Assembly: GCA_039193195.1 (NCBI GenBank)
Contig: JBCCWS010000028.1
Coordinates: forward strand, 16,462 to 80,461
Length of the DNA: 64,000 nucleotides
Direction of reading: 5' to 3'
Source: Pseudomonadota bacterium
Lineage (GTDB): Bacteria > Pseudomonadota > Gammaproteobacteria > Steroidobacterales > JBCBZW01
Each line of letters opens with the position of its first letter. The stretch's first letter is position 1. Position numbers and translations under genes: made by a program. Of the stretch, positions 1-8,213 are shown piece after piece. The notes beneath the pieces were generated by a model. It saw only the letters and a list, made by a program, of their open reading frames with translations, ran no database searches and was not told the DNA's origin.

Positions 1-156
1 GACAGCGCGTCCTTCAATGGCGCCTGGGGCGTGTACCCCTACCTGCCGAGCGGCCGTCTGATCGTGAGCGATATCGAACGCGGTCTGGTGATCCTGCGTG
101 AGGCCGATGGTGGCGATGGCGCGATTGGCGGCAAGCCGGTGTCTATCGGCAATTGA
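1..156 (+). CDS. C-terminal end of a choice-of-anchor B-type secreted protein (partial)
   Basis: Frame 1 is open from the window edge to a TGA at 154-156, giving 51 residues. The segment reads ...WGVYPYLPSGRLIVSDIERGLVIL..., which is the usual last propeller blade of choice-of-anchor B domain proteins (secreted LVIVD-repeat propellers). The gene begins outside the window, so signal peptide and anchor cannot be judged. It overlaps the earliest possible start of the next gene by 3 nt. The family assignment rests on one recognisable motif and is moderate. Confidence 0.6.
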   Translation, partial: DSASFNGAWGVYPYLPSGRLIVSDIERGLVILREADGGDGAIGGKPVSIGN

Positions 157-905
157 TCCACGCACCAGGACCGTCGTCGACCCTCAAGGAGGTCTTCACC
201 GTCCTGGACGTGGCTGGCGCTGCAGCCTCGGCACTGAGGCTGCAGCGCTTACCCCGCTGCGATGGCCAGCGGGTGCTTACCCTTCCGGGCTACGGTTTTG
301 ACGACCTATCGCTGCTTGCCCTGCGCATGCAGCTACGGGCACTAGGCGCCGATGCGAGCGGTTGGGGGCTCGGCATAAACCTCGGTCAGGTGGGCAAGCT
401 GCTACCGCGGTTGGGTGCTCGCGTGCGCGAGCTGGCAGCCGCGGCACAGTCGCCTGTCTCGCTGATCGGCTGGAGTCTCGGTGGCTACCTGGCGCGCGAG
501 GTGGCACGCGATCAGCCAGAGCTGATCAGCCGCGTAATCACCCTGGGCAGTCCCCTGCGTGGTGGTCCCCGATACACGGTGGTCCGCAGCGTGTATGAGC
601 GCCTGGGCTACGATCTCGAGCAATTGGACGCGCAGATTCAGGCGCGTCAGCAGCAGCGCGCCTTAGCGGTGCCGGTCACCGCGGTCTACTCCAAACGTGA
701 TGGCATCGTCGCCTGGCGGGCCTGCATCGATGAGGTGGAGCCGGTGACGGAGCACGTAGCTGTCAAGGCCACTCACCTCGGCCTGTGCTACGCACCGGCG
801 GTGCTGGAGGTGGTCGCCGAGCGGCTGGCTGCCGATCTTGAGAACGAATTCGTCGCCGTCCCTGCGACCAATGCTCAGGCGGCGCAACCCTCTGCTTCCG
901 ACTGA
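153..905 (+). CDS. Alpha/beta-fold hydrolase (lipase/esterase-like)
   Basis: Up to 250 residues with an alpha/beta hydrolase core. The nucleophile elbow GWSLGG puts the catalytic Ser at 108. The acid is probably Asp183 in YSKRDGIV and the base His208 in THLGL. The oxyanion-hole strand is LTLPGYGF near 42-49. No signal peptide is seen, so it is probably cytoplasmic; substrate unknown. The start is uncertain: a TTG at 153 overlaps the previous stop, but AAGGAGG at 186-192 points to a start slightly further in, such as the in-frame GTG at 210. It is followed in the same direction by a dehydrogenase gene 56 nt downstream. Confidence 0.75.
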   Translation: MIHAPGPSSTLKEVFTVLDVAGAAASALRLQRLPRCDGQRVLTLPGYGFDDLSLLALRMQLRALGADASGWGLGINLGQVGKLLPRLGARVRELAAAAQSPVSLIGWSLGGYLAREVARDQPELISRVITLGSPLRGGPRYTVVRSVYERLGYDLEQLDAQIQARQQQRALAVPVTAVYSKRDGIVAWRACIDEVEPVTEHVAVKATHLGLCYAPAVLEVVAERLAADLENEFVAVPATNAQAAQPSASD

Positions 906-961
906 GCAGCCTCCGGCGCGCGCTCGTTCGTGCGCCCCAAATGACAAGCGAGTAGCGCACG

Positions 962-1618
962 ATGGCAACTTACGTGGTGAGCGGATGCAATCGAGGTATA
1001 GGCTTGGAATTGTGCCGGCAGCTGCGGACACGCAATGAACGCGTAATCGGCCTATGTCGCCATGCTTCGAGCGCCCTCGTGAACTTGGGCGTGGAGGTGG
1101 TCGAGTCCATCGACGTAACCGAGGATGCGGCGATGTCTACCCTGCGCAAGGCGCTCCGCGGTGTGCAGATCGATGTCTTGATCAACAATGCAGGAGTGCT
1201 GTCGCGAGAGTCCCTAGACGATCTGGGCTGGGATCGTATGCGCCTGCAGTTCGAGGTGAATACGCTCGGGCCTTTGCGGGTGACGCACGCGCTCTTGGAG
1301 CAACTGCAACGAGGCGCGAAGGTCGCTATCGTGACCAGCCGGATGGGTTCGATTAGCGAGAGTTCCGGCAGCTACTACGGCTATCGTATGTCGAAGGCGG
1401 CCGTGAACATGGCCGGGGCCAGTCTGGCCGCTGACCTTCGTTCACGGGAAATCGCGGTAGCGCTCCTGCATCCCGGCATGGTGGCCACGGAGATGACGGG
1501 CTACCAGGGCATCGCGCCGGAGGAAGCCGCTGGCGGCATGCTCGAGCGCCTCGACGGCCTGACGTTGGCGTCTAGCGGGCGGTTCTGGCACGCCAAGGGC
1601 GAATTACTGGACTGGTAA
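962..1618 (+). CDS. Short-chain dehydrogenase/reductase (SDR)
   Basis: A 218-residue classical SDR. The nucleotide-binding motif is G8-C-N-R-G12-I-G14, the NNAG motif is at 75-78, and the catalytic Y141-x-x-x-K145 is preceded by a Ser-containing TSRMGS strand (125-130). The Rossmann fold starts at residue 3, so the ATG at 962 is the natural start. Length and motif order resemble the C-factor/sniffer-like SDR subgroup, which acts on carbonyl substrates with NAD(P)H. The substrate cannot be inferred. The next 272 nt before fimV hold no gene. Confidence 0.85.
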   Translation: MATYVVSGCNRGIGLELCRQLRTRNERVIGLCRHASSALVNLGVEVVESIDVTEDAAMSTLRKALRGVQIDVLINNAGVLSRESLDDLGWDRMRLQFEVNTLGPLRVTHALLEQLQRGAKVAIVTSRMGSISESSGSYYGYRMSKAAVNMAGASLAADLRSREIAVALLHPGMVATEMTGYQGIAPEEAAGGMLERLDGLTLASSGRFWHAKGELLDW

Positions 1619-1890
1619 ACGCCTCCGCGCCGCCTCGCTCGCAGTCCGCCGGCGAGCTACGGGCCGGCGCTGCCGCGAGTGGAAATTTGTGACGTAGGCG
1701 CGTGCCCCGTTCTGGATCCAAGTTGCTGTTAGTTCAGTAAAAGACCCCATTTACATGGCTTTCGTAGCGCCCCCCAGTGGCATGTGCATGGTGTCGGGCG
1801 CTAATCCCCGGTTGCACATAAGAAAGTCGAAGGTTGACGGCGCCCCGCCCGCCTTAGGATGCTAGGGAAAAGGACACGCAGGAAGCGATC

Positions 1891-4293
1891 ATGGATCGGG
1901 TCGGCATCAGGGCGCTGGTCGCCGCAGCGAGCTGCCTGCCCAGCGCCACCTTGGCGCTGGGACTGGGCAACATCGAGGTCAACTCGCGGCTCAACCAGCG
2001 GCTGGACGCGCGGATTGAGCTAGTCGGGGCGACCGCTGCAGATCTCGAGCAGCTCACCGCCGCGCTCGCCTCCAGAGAGGTGTTCGCCTCCCAGGGCGTG
2101 GACTACCCGTCCTCCTTCGCCACCATCGACATCCAGGCCCGTCGAGACGTGCGCGGGCGCGCCATCCTGCACCTCACGTCCCGCCAGAGTATCGTCGAGC
2201 CGATCGCTACCTTGGTGGTGCAAGCGGACTGGCGCCGCGGCCGCATGCAGCGGGCCTACACCATCCTGCTGGATCCCCCCGGCTTGGGGAGCGAGCGGAC
2301 CCCAGCGCCGCCGTTAACGGCGGGCGTCACCCCGAGCGCCGTGGTCGCAGCGCCCCGCCGCGACCCCGTGACCGTACCCCCTGCAGCAACCGCCCTACAG
2401 ATGACTCGAGAGCCGGTGCGCGCGGCCTCTTCGCGTGAGCCGATCGAACCCGGGATCGAGTACGGGCCCGTCGCGCGCGGTGAGTCCCTGTGGAAGATCG
2501 CCGTGCGGGTGCGCGGTGACGGCGTCAGCCTCGAACAGACCATGGAATCCATCTACCTAGCGAACCCACAAGCCTTTGCGGGCAGCATGGATCGCTTAGG
2601 GGCGGGCGCACTGCTGCGCATCCCCGCGGCTGTCGCCACCAGCAAGGCCCAGGCCGCCGCCAAGCCGCAAACGCCGGCGGGGACCACCCGGTCCTCCGTC
2701 GCGAGCCCCGCTGAGCAGGAAGCGTTGTTCGACTCAGCTCAAGGCCAGCTGGCCGCGCCAGCGACGTCGCCGAGTGACGGGCTGCTCTCAGCCGTAAGCC
2801 GCCAGATCGCGAGCACACGTGCCAGCAACGCGGAGCTGAACGAGGAAATCGACGCACTCAACTCTCGCTTTGCTTCCACCGCCGCGCTTCTACAGCGGCG
2901 CGAGGCCGAACTCGATCGGCTGCGTGGGGAACTCTCGAGCCTGCAACAAGATCGCGTAGGCCAGGCGCCAGGCCAGCTGGGGATCGAGTCGGCCACCGCG
3001 TCTCGAACCGTGCCATCGCTCGTTGACGCGGCCGAGGCCGCTGCCATCGAGTCAACGTTGCCCGACTCAGCCCCGTCGAGTCTTCGCGGGAGTCTGCTGA
3101 GCGGCGTCGCCGGTGCTGCACTGTGGTTCACCTTGGGAGCGCTGGCGGTCGGCCTCACGCGTTTGCGACGCCGACCTGCTGTAGAGACCGCTTCGGCGGT
3201 CGGCGATCGGATGCGGGCAACGCAAGTCACTCCCACCGAGGTAGCGACGGCCGCGGCGCTGGAGGTGGGTCCGATGCCGATCGAGAACGATACGGTCGCC
3301 CCCCCAGCGTTGTCCCTGCCGGCGTCCGCCGAGGGCCGGGTCCCGCACGCTGCGCAGCCAGCACAGCACGGGCTGCAAAGCGTGGAGGAGGAAGGCCCGG
3401 TCGATGCGGTGGCCGAAGCCGACATCCTGCTGGCTTACGGTCTGCACACTCAGGCGAGCGACCTGGTGCAAGCAGCGCTGGTACGTGAACCTCGCAGCTT
3501 GTCACTCAAGGCCAAGCTGCTAGAGGTCTACTTTGCGGCGAACAAGCCCAACGACTTTGCCCAGGCAGCGCGGGCGTACCAAGCGTCCCTTCGCGAGCAC
3601 GCAACCTTCTGGCGCGGCGCACTGGCGATGGGGCGGCAGCTGTGTCCGCGGGAGGCCCTGTTCGCCACCGGCTCCACGACAGGGCGCGCGTCCGTCGAGG
3701 CGCCGACGGCGGATCCCTTTGTGGACTTCGACCTTGGCGAGCCGGACGAATTGCCTCTCAGCGACGACTTCCCCACGGTGCGGGCGAAGATCGTAAGTGA
3801 CGAAGAAGTCGCTGCGGCCCAGCTGGCTGCGGCGAGCCAGGCCAGCGAAGACGAAGAAGCGACCGCTCGGGTGGAAGGGCCGGAATTTGCGATTGACGGG
3901 CTCGATACCTTGCCCGAGGAGCAGATCGCCGACCCGACGATCCGTTCGCGCACCTTGGCGGTGGACACCGTTACCCTGGCGGCCGAGGTGGCCGCCGCAC
4001 AACAGGCCAGCGACAGCACCGACACGTCCATTTCCTCAACGGACATCCTGCACGGTGTAGATGATCCGTTGCGGGGAATTCCCGCCGAACAGGCCTTCGG
4101 TGCGACCGCCGATGAGGAAACCGTGCGCGTCGAGCGTGCCGCGTCGACGGACGCGACGACCCTGCGCATCACCATGGACAGGCTCGCTCGCGGTGTTGTC
4201 GAAGAAACCTACGACTCGCGGCGAGCCGACCCACGCGCGGCCTCAGACGGCGCCTCGAACGACACGCGCCCGAAACGGGCCTCTAGCGAGTAG
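1891..4293 (+). CDS. fimV: FimV-like inner-membrane polar organiser
   Basis: 800 residues with the FimV architecture. There is an N-terminal signal (1-22), then the conserved FimV N-terminal domain starting LGLGNIEVNSRLNQRLDARI. A LysM-like peptidoglycan-binding segment lies at about 190-238 (RGESLWKIA) and a coiled coil at about 310-355. One transmembrane helix at about 400-425 is followed by RLRRRP. A cytoplasmic part holds a TPR-like unit at about 509-560 (EADILLAYGLHTQA) and long acidic linkers. The C terminus lacks a clearly typical FimV end motif. In Pseudomonas and relatives FimV/HubP proteins recruit type IV pilus, flagellar and chemotaxis components to the pole, which suits the flagellar genes nearby. 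It stands alone and converges on the next gene. Confidence 0.85.
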   Translation: MDRVGIRALVAAASCLPSATLALGLGNIEVNSRLNQRLDARIELVGATAADLEQLTAALASREVFASQGVDYPSSFATIDIQARRDVRGRAILHLTSRQSIVEPIATLVVQADWRRGRMQRAYTILLDPPGLGSERTPAPPLTAGVTPSAVVAAPRRDPVTVPPAATALQMTREPVRAASSREPIEPGIEYGPVARGESLWKIAVRVRGDGVSLEQTMESIYLANPQAFAGSMDRLGAGALLRIPAAVATSKAQAAAKPQTPAGTTRSSVASPAEQEALFDSAQGQLAAPATSPSDGLLSAVSRQIASTRASNAELNEEIDALNSRFASTAALLQRREAELDRLRGELSSLQQDRVGQAPGQLGIESATASRTVPSLVDAAEAAAIESTLPDSAPSSLRGSLLSGVAGAALWFTLGALAVGLTRLRRRPAVETASAVGDRMRATQVTPTEVATAAALEVGPMPIENDTVAPPALSLPASAEGRVPHAAQPAQHGLQSVEEEGPVDAVAEADILLAYGLHTQASDLVQAALVREPRSLSLKAKLLEVYFAANKPNDFAQAARAYQASLREHATFWRGALAMGRQLCPREALFATGSTTGRASVEAPTADPFVDFDLGEPDELPLSDDFPTVRAKIVSDEEVAAAQLAAASQASEDEEATARVEGPEFAIDGLDTLPEEQIADPTIRSRTLAVDTVTLAAEVAAAQQASDSTDTSISSTDILHGVDDPLRGIPAEQAFGATADEETVRVERAASTDATTLRITMDRLARGVVEETYDSRRADPRAASDGASNDTRPKRASSE

Positions 4294-4321
4294 AGAGCGC
4301 CCGCGCGGCGTGCTCGCCGGC

Positions 4322-4870
4322 TTAGGAGCCTCGCTCGAGCAGGTTCTTAAGATTGGTGAGGCCGCGCTCGTAGTCTCGCCCGATCGCCCCTTCCAAGACG
4401 AATGCGCCCATGTAGCGCTGCAAGATGTCACCGTCGAAGTCCATGTCGAGGTGCCAGATCACCCGCGTGCCGCCGCTCGGACTCGGGGCCAGTTCCAGCT
4501 CGGCCATGGCCGTTTGGTTGTAGCCGAACTGTAGGCGCAGGCGCACGCGGTCGTTCGGCTCACTAGCCACGATCACCTGCGAGCCGGACCCCACCTGGGG
4601 GCTTTGGCTGGCCCAACTCATGGCGGCGCCCACGCCCTGGCGTGGGCCTTGGTACTCGTAGCGCGTGTTCGGATCGAGCTCGGCCCAGGGCGACCAGCGG
4701 TTGAAGGCGCGCATGTCGTTCACCACGTTGAAGACGGCGGCTTCGCTGGCCGCGACGTCGATACTGCGGGTCACTCGTTTGTCATCCGGCAGCACCAACG
4801 CACCAACGGCGTAAATACCAACGGCAAGCAACATCACCAACGTGGTGATGCGAACGGTCCAGTTCAGCAT
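4322..4870 (-). CDS. SRPBCC/polyketide-cyclase-like membrane-anchored protein
   Basis: 182 residues. An N-terminal transmembrane helix (about 6-26) precedes a START/SRPBCC fold (RSIDVAASEAAVFNVVNDM...FNRWSPW, then GVGAAMSWAS and GGTRVIWHLDMDF). This family binds hydrophobic ligands; neither ligand nor reaction can be stated. The ATG at 4870 is preferred because GGGAGGA lies 4 nt before it; an upstream TTG at 4882 would overlap that ribosome site. The gene is divergent from the envelope operon and shares the upstream region carrying the TT(A/C)AG repeats. Confidence 0.75.
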   Translation of the reverse strand: MLNWTVRITTLVMLLAVGIYAVGALVLPDDKRVTRSIDVAASEAAVFNVVNDMRAFNRWSPWAELDPNTRYEYQGPRQGVGAAMSWASQSPQVGSGSQVIVASEPNDRVRLRLQFGYNQTAMAELELAPSPSGGTRVIWHLDMDFDGDILQRYMGAFVLEGAIGRDYERGLTNLKNLLERGS

Positions 4871-4943
4871 GCGTCCTCCCAAACTCTCGCAAGCTCGCGG
4901 CAGCGCAGCGTAGACGTTCTGCGACAGCCGGCCCTCGGGTCCG

Positions 4944-4980
4944 TTAAGAACCCATTCAGATGGGTTCAGGCAGCGTTCAG
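4944..4980. promoter_or_regulatory. Four phased TT(A/C)AG direct repeats: candidate response-regulator site
   Basis: TTAAG at 4944 and TTCAG at 4955, 4965 and 4976 are spaced 11, 10 and 11 bp apart, so all four face the same side of the helix. Tandem half-sites at one-turn spacing are the hallmark of OmpR/PhoB-family regulators; TTAAG-N6-TTAAG is the site described for BqsR/CarR in Pseudomonas. An 8-bp stem (GAACCCAT/ATGGGTTC, 4948-4967) overlaps two of the repeats. The block lies 60-96 nt before the first gene of the operon at 5040, and 74 nt from the divergent gene. The regulator's identity is inference. Confidence 0.5.
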
Positions 4981-5039
4981 CGTGCCAGCGGTAGCGTCTT
5001 TTCTCCAGTCACCCACTGCCGAGCGACGGAGCCAAGACC

Positions 5040-5909
5040 ATGCCCCAACCATCCTCACCGCACACCCCGGATACCCCGCCCGGGCGACCACTTCGCAAGG
5101 GAACCGTCCTGTCGGTCGTGTCCCTGACCGCCTGCGTACTGCTCGGTGGCGTTGCCCGATCTGCCGATGGGACCGCGCCCACCATCCGTCTGTTCCCCAC
5201 CACTGTGATCGAGGAGATTCGCCTGACCGGGCAGGTGGCCGAGCAAATGGAGTCCGGTCTGCAGGGGGTGATCGCTCGCCTTGAAGAGCAGGAGGCGCTC
5301 TACCGCGAGGCGCGCTGCGAAGGTGCTGAGGGAGATCCCGGTTGCAGCAGCATTGCCCGCAATCTCGGTGCTACATACCTAGAGATGCTGAACGTCATGG
5401 AGACCCAGCTGCCCGAGATGGAGCGAGCGGTGAATGCGACGCGCGTGGGTCTGGAGAAGCGGCTGCGCAACGAGCTGGGGCACAAGCTATCACCCTGGGC
5501 CTTGCAGGACACGCTGCTCGGTGGTGACGGAAGCGGAAAGGCCAATACGCGTGAGCGTCCTGCCATGCGCGGCAAGTCCGGCCTGCGCCTCTCCCAGCGG
5601 TTCCGCCAATACCATCAACTCGTTGCGACCAGCACGGGTGGCGCCGACGACTCCCTCGCGGTGGTTGCTGCTGACATCTACCTGGACATGCAGGAGGCCA
5701 GCGTGCTGATCGCCCAGACCCGCCAGGAAATCGCGCGCGCGACCTTGCTGGAGCAGCTAAATCAGTCCTTCGGCCAGATCACTCCCGAGATGCAGCAGGT
5801 GGTCGGCGGCGTCAAGGCCATCCTGTTTGGCGAACAGGACGCCGAGCCCATCCCCGGACCGCGCCCGAGCGGCGATGACGCCCCTTGGCGCAGTCCCCTC
5901 GAAATGTAG
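5040..5909 (+). CDS. Secreted helical protein of unknown function, first gene of envelope operon
   Basis: 289 residues, no family recognised. A 20-residue Pro-rich, basic N terminus leads into a hydrophobic segment (21-41) ending in VARSADG, so it is either a signal peptide with a long n-region or a membrane anchor. The remainder is strongly helical and charged (about 50-160 and 200-260), with two Cys (C93 and C101, around GAEGDP) that could form a disulfide in the periplasm. It leads an eight-gene operon and is followed 19 nt later by a lipoprotein gene. A periplasmic structural role is plausible but inferred only from context. Confidence 0.7.
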   Translation: MPQPSSPHTPDTPPGRPLRKGTVLSVVSLTACVLLGGVARSADGTAPTIRLFPTTVIEEIRLTGQVAEQMESGLQGVIARLEEQEALYREARCEGAEGDPGCSSIARNLGATYLEMLNVMETQLPEMERAVNATRVGLEKRLRNELGHKLSPWALQDTLLGGDGSGKANTRERPAMRGKSGLRLSQRFRQYHQLVATSTGGADDSLAVVAADIYLDMQEASVLIAQTRQEIARATLLEQLNQSFGQITPEMQQVVGGVKAILFGEQDAEPIPGPRPSGDDAPWRSPLEM

Positions 5910-5928
5910 TCTCCAGGAGATCAAACCG

Positions 5929-6486
5929 ATGAAATTCAATAACCTATCTTCTCTCGGCCGCGCCGCCGTGCTACTCGGTGCCCTGGCCGCTCTTGGCGGC
6001 TGCATGACAACCCCCGAGCCCCAGGTCTGCAGCATGCCTGGTACCCGCGATTTGGACGCAGCAATCGCCTTTACGAAGGATCAACTGGATGCCGGCTGTG
6101 AGGCGAGCTTCGACGCCTATCTCGACCACCTGCTCGCCATCGCTGAGGGTGATCCAGGCGCCGACAACAAGCGTCAGTTCAGCAGCTTCCTGATGTGGTC
6201 AGCAGACAACGGCGTGCTCAGTCGGCGCCAGGCCGAGCAGCTGTACAACCGCTACTTCAACATCAAGTTTGTATCGCTCTTAGGCGACTACAACAACTGC
6301 GCTTATACCTGCCCGCGCCAGGACGTGTTCATGGACGCCCTGCAGGATGAGCTGACCGACAAGGAGCGCGGCCTGCTCAAGGTTAGTGCTGACCGGGACT
6401 CGTACTACCGTGCAGATCGCCTGGCGCAGCAGGCGGAGCTGGTCATTGCGGCCACCTGTGAGGCCTGCGAGGGCGGCGCACCGTGA
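5929..6486 (+). CDS. Putative lipoprotein, operon gene 2
   Basis: 185 residues. The start at ATG 5929 is set by AGGAG at 5915-5919 and by the signal sequence that follows. That sequence ends in a lipobox LGGC, so Cys25 would be lipidated. The mature protein is mostly helical and has several further Cys, including pairs in CAYTC and CEAC. The residue after the lipid Cys is Met, not Asp, so outer-membrane sorting is likely if Lol rules apply. No known domain was recognised. Its stop overlaps the next start (GTGA), which indicates translational coupling. Confidence 0.75.
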   Translation: MKFNNLSSLGRAAVLLGALAALGGCMTTPEPQVCSMPGTRDLDAAIAFTKDQLDAGCEASFDAYLDHLLAIAEGDPGADNKRQFSSFLMWSADNGVLSRRQAEQLYNRYFNIKFVSLLGDYNNCAYTCPRQDVFMDALQDELTDKERGLLKVSADRDSYYRADRLAQQAELVIAATCEACEGGAP

Positions 6487-7205
6487 ACGACGTCGGCCCC
6501 AGCGCCGCGCACGGCACCCCCTCAGGAGCGGAAGGCGCGGCGTTTCGCGACGGCCTGCTCTTCGGCGTGTTCGTGGCGCTGGTGAGCGCGGTGACCACCG
6601 CCTACCTGCTGCACGGCACCGCGTGGCTGACCCTGACCCGCGAGCCCGCGTCTGCGGTGCTGGGGTGGTTGGAGCGTAACCTCGGCAGCTCGGTGCCGGT
6701 CTTCGCCGCGCTGTCGCTCCTGTTCGCCGCCACTCTCGTGCGCCTTCGGCGCGTGCTCGCGGACCAGCCGCAAGATGTGGATGCAATTGCCCAGGCGGAC
6801 CATCTGAGCGATCTGTGGACTAGCTTGTTCTTCGGCACCGGTGTGATCTGGACCGCCATCGGTATGCGCGGGGCGCTCCTGTTCGCCCTCGGAGACCCGG
6901 ACGAGATCACCAGCGCCGGCGCCTTCGCGGTGCTGCAACGAATGGTCGATGGGGGGATTCTCTTGGCCCTCTCCAGCACGATCGTCGGCGGCGTCGGCGG
7001 TTACCTGTTGCGCACGGCGAAGACGCTGCTGTTCGGGCATGCCTTGAAGCAGGCCTACGCGGGCCAGGCGCGGCGCTCTGCGGAACACGTGCAAACGACC
7101 CTCGGCAACATCGAGCGCAAGCTGCGAGAGGGTAGGGCTTCGAGGGATCCTTCGCCTGCATCCGCGCCCGCTCGCCAAGCTCTGGCTGCGACGCAAGGGG
7201 AGTAG
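6483..7205 (+). CDS. MotA/TolQ/ExbB-like four-helix membrane protein, operon gene 3
   Basis: 240 residues, GTG start. Predicted transmembrane helices lie at about 24-44, 70-88, 111-136 and 151-178, followed by a basic amphipathic tail. The last two helices resemble the channel-lining pair of ExbB/TolQ: LFFGTGVIWTAIGM matches the GLFGTVWGIM type, and MVDGGILLALSSTIVGGVGG matches the helix with small residues and Ser/Thr on one face. The following gene supplies a single-helix Asp-bearing partner, as ExbD does for ExbB. Residue similarity is weak, so the assignment as an ion-driven 5:2 motor subunit is inference. Confidence 0.6.
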   Translation: MNDVGPSAAHGTPSGAEGAAFRDGLLFGVFVALVSAVTTAYLLHGTAWLTLTREPASAVLGWLERNLGSSVPVFAALSLLFAATLVRLRRVLADQPQDVDAIAQADHLSDLWTSLFFGTGVIWTAIGMRGALLFALGDPDEITSAGAFAVLQRMVDGGILLALSSTIVGGVGGYLLRTAKTLLFGHALKQAYAGQARRSAEHVQTTLGNIERKLREGRASRDPSPASAPARQALAATQGE

Positions 7206-7211
7206 GCGACG

Positions 7212-8213
7212 ATGCTACCCTGGCATTCCTACCCTTACCCGACTTCAGGCACCGAAGGTGGTGGCGGGGCCGAGGACCTGCAGACAGATGTCATGCGGTT
7301 CATGGCGATGTTAGGGCTTTGCCTAGTGGCGATCTTCGCTCTGGTGCAGTCCTTGCCGGCGACGCCGGTGGCCAGCGAAACGCTGCCGGAGGCAGGGTCG
7401 CCTGCCGTAGGGAGCGCTCAGGTGGCGAGGCCTGCGCCGCTGCCGGTGACGCGACCTAAGCGCGAAGTGGAGCGTCCCTCGCAGGTGTCGACTCCCGAGC
7501 CGCCGCCTACGCCCGATGCGGCCGCGATCTCGCCACCTGTCGCGAAGCTCGCGGCGAATGGGCCGATGGCACCGCCCTCCGCCCCACCCCTTGCCCCGGC
7601 TGATGTGCTGACCGCGACGCCGCCTCCCCTCAAGGCTCCGCTCGTGCCGGCGCACTCCCCGGCGCCACCCGCCCGTCTGGCGCAACCATCTCCCGCGCAG
7701 TCACCGATCACAGAGGAGCTCACGCCACCGCCGAGTGTTGCGCCGTCGGCGCCTGCGCCTATGCCGACCGCGCCGTCGCCGCCGCCCAGTACGCCGGCGT
7801 TCACCTTGCGCTTTGTCGACGCCTCGGCGCTGCTCGCTCTGGTCCAGCGCGAGGCCGTGAGCCTGTTCGCCGTGGACGGGCGAGGCACCAGCAGGCTCTC
7901 TGCTGCACGGGGACGCTACGCCTTCGAAATCACCCCTGCCCCTTCGCAGATGCACGAGATGGACCCGGCCAGCGTGCCGGCCCAGGTGCGCTCAGCGTAT
8001 GCCCGCACCCGCGGGCAAAGTGCCGACGCCGTGCGCCGGTGGGGGGTCGTGCTGCCGACGAGCACGCGCCGTGCGATCGACGAACTGCTGCGAGACCCGC
8101 GCGGTGGAGAGCTGCAGATCTCGGCGGACGGTCAGGTGCGCTTGGTACCCGATCGATCTGTCCGGCCTGTGCCCGCCTACCCATCTATTCCATTAGTAAG
8201 AGGAGCTTCCTGA
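7212..8213 (+). CDS. ExbD/TolR-like single-helix protein with long proline-rich periplasmic linker, operon gene 4
   Basis: 333 residues. A short Gly-rich N terminus precedes Asp26 and one transmembrane helix (about 28-48, TDVMRFMAMLGLCLVAIF). This is the position of the ion-binding Asp in ExbD/TolR/MotB proteins. Residues 50-195 are a Pro/Ala-rich spacer able to cross much of the periplasm. Residues 197-330 form a compact domain (FTLRFVDASALLALVQ...ISADGQVRLVP) with no OmpA-like peptidoglycan motif and no recognised family. The start is 6 nt after the previous stop and the stop overlaps the next start by 1 nt. Confidence 0.6.
   Translation: MLPWHSYPYPTSGTEGGGGAEDLQTDVMRFMAMLGLCLVAIFALVQSLPATPVASETLPEAGSPAVGSAQVARPAPLPVTRPKREVERPSQVSTPEPPPTPDAAAISPPVAKLAANGPMAPPSAPPLAPADVLTATPPPLKAPLVPAHSPAPPARLAQPSPAQSPITEELTPPPSVAPSAPAPMPTAPSPPPSTPAFTLRFVDASALLALVQREAVSLFAVDGRGTSRLSAARGRYAFEITPAPSQMHEMDPASVPAQVRSAYARTRGQSADAVRRWGVVLPTSTRRAIDELLRDPRGGELQISADGQVRLVPDRSVRPVPAYPSIPLVRGAS

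Noticed and set aside
6483..8213. Zorya-type anti-phage motor (ZorA/ZorB)
   Set aside because: The pair is MotA/MotB-like in outline, but no ZorC, helicase ZorD or nuclease ZorE follows, and gene 4 lacks the OmpA-like domain. The neighbours are cell-wall proteins.
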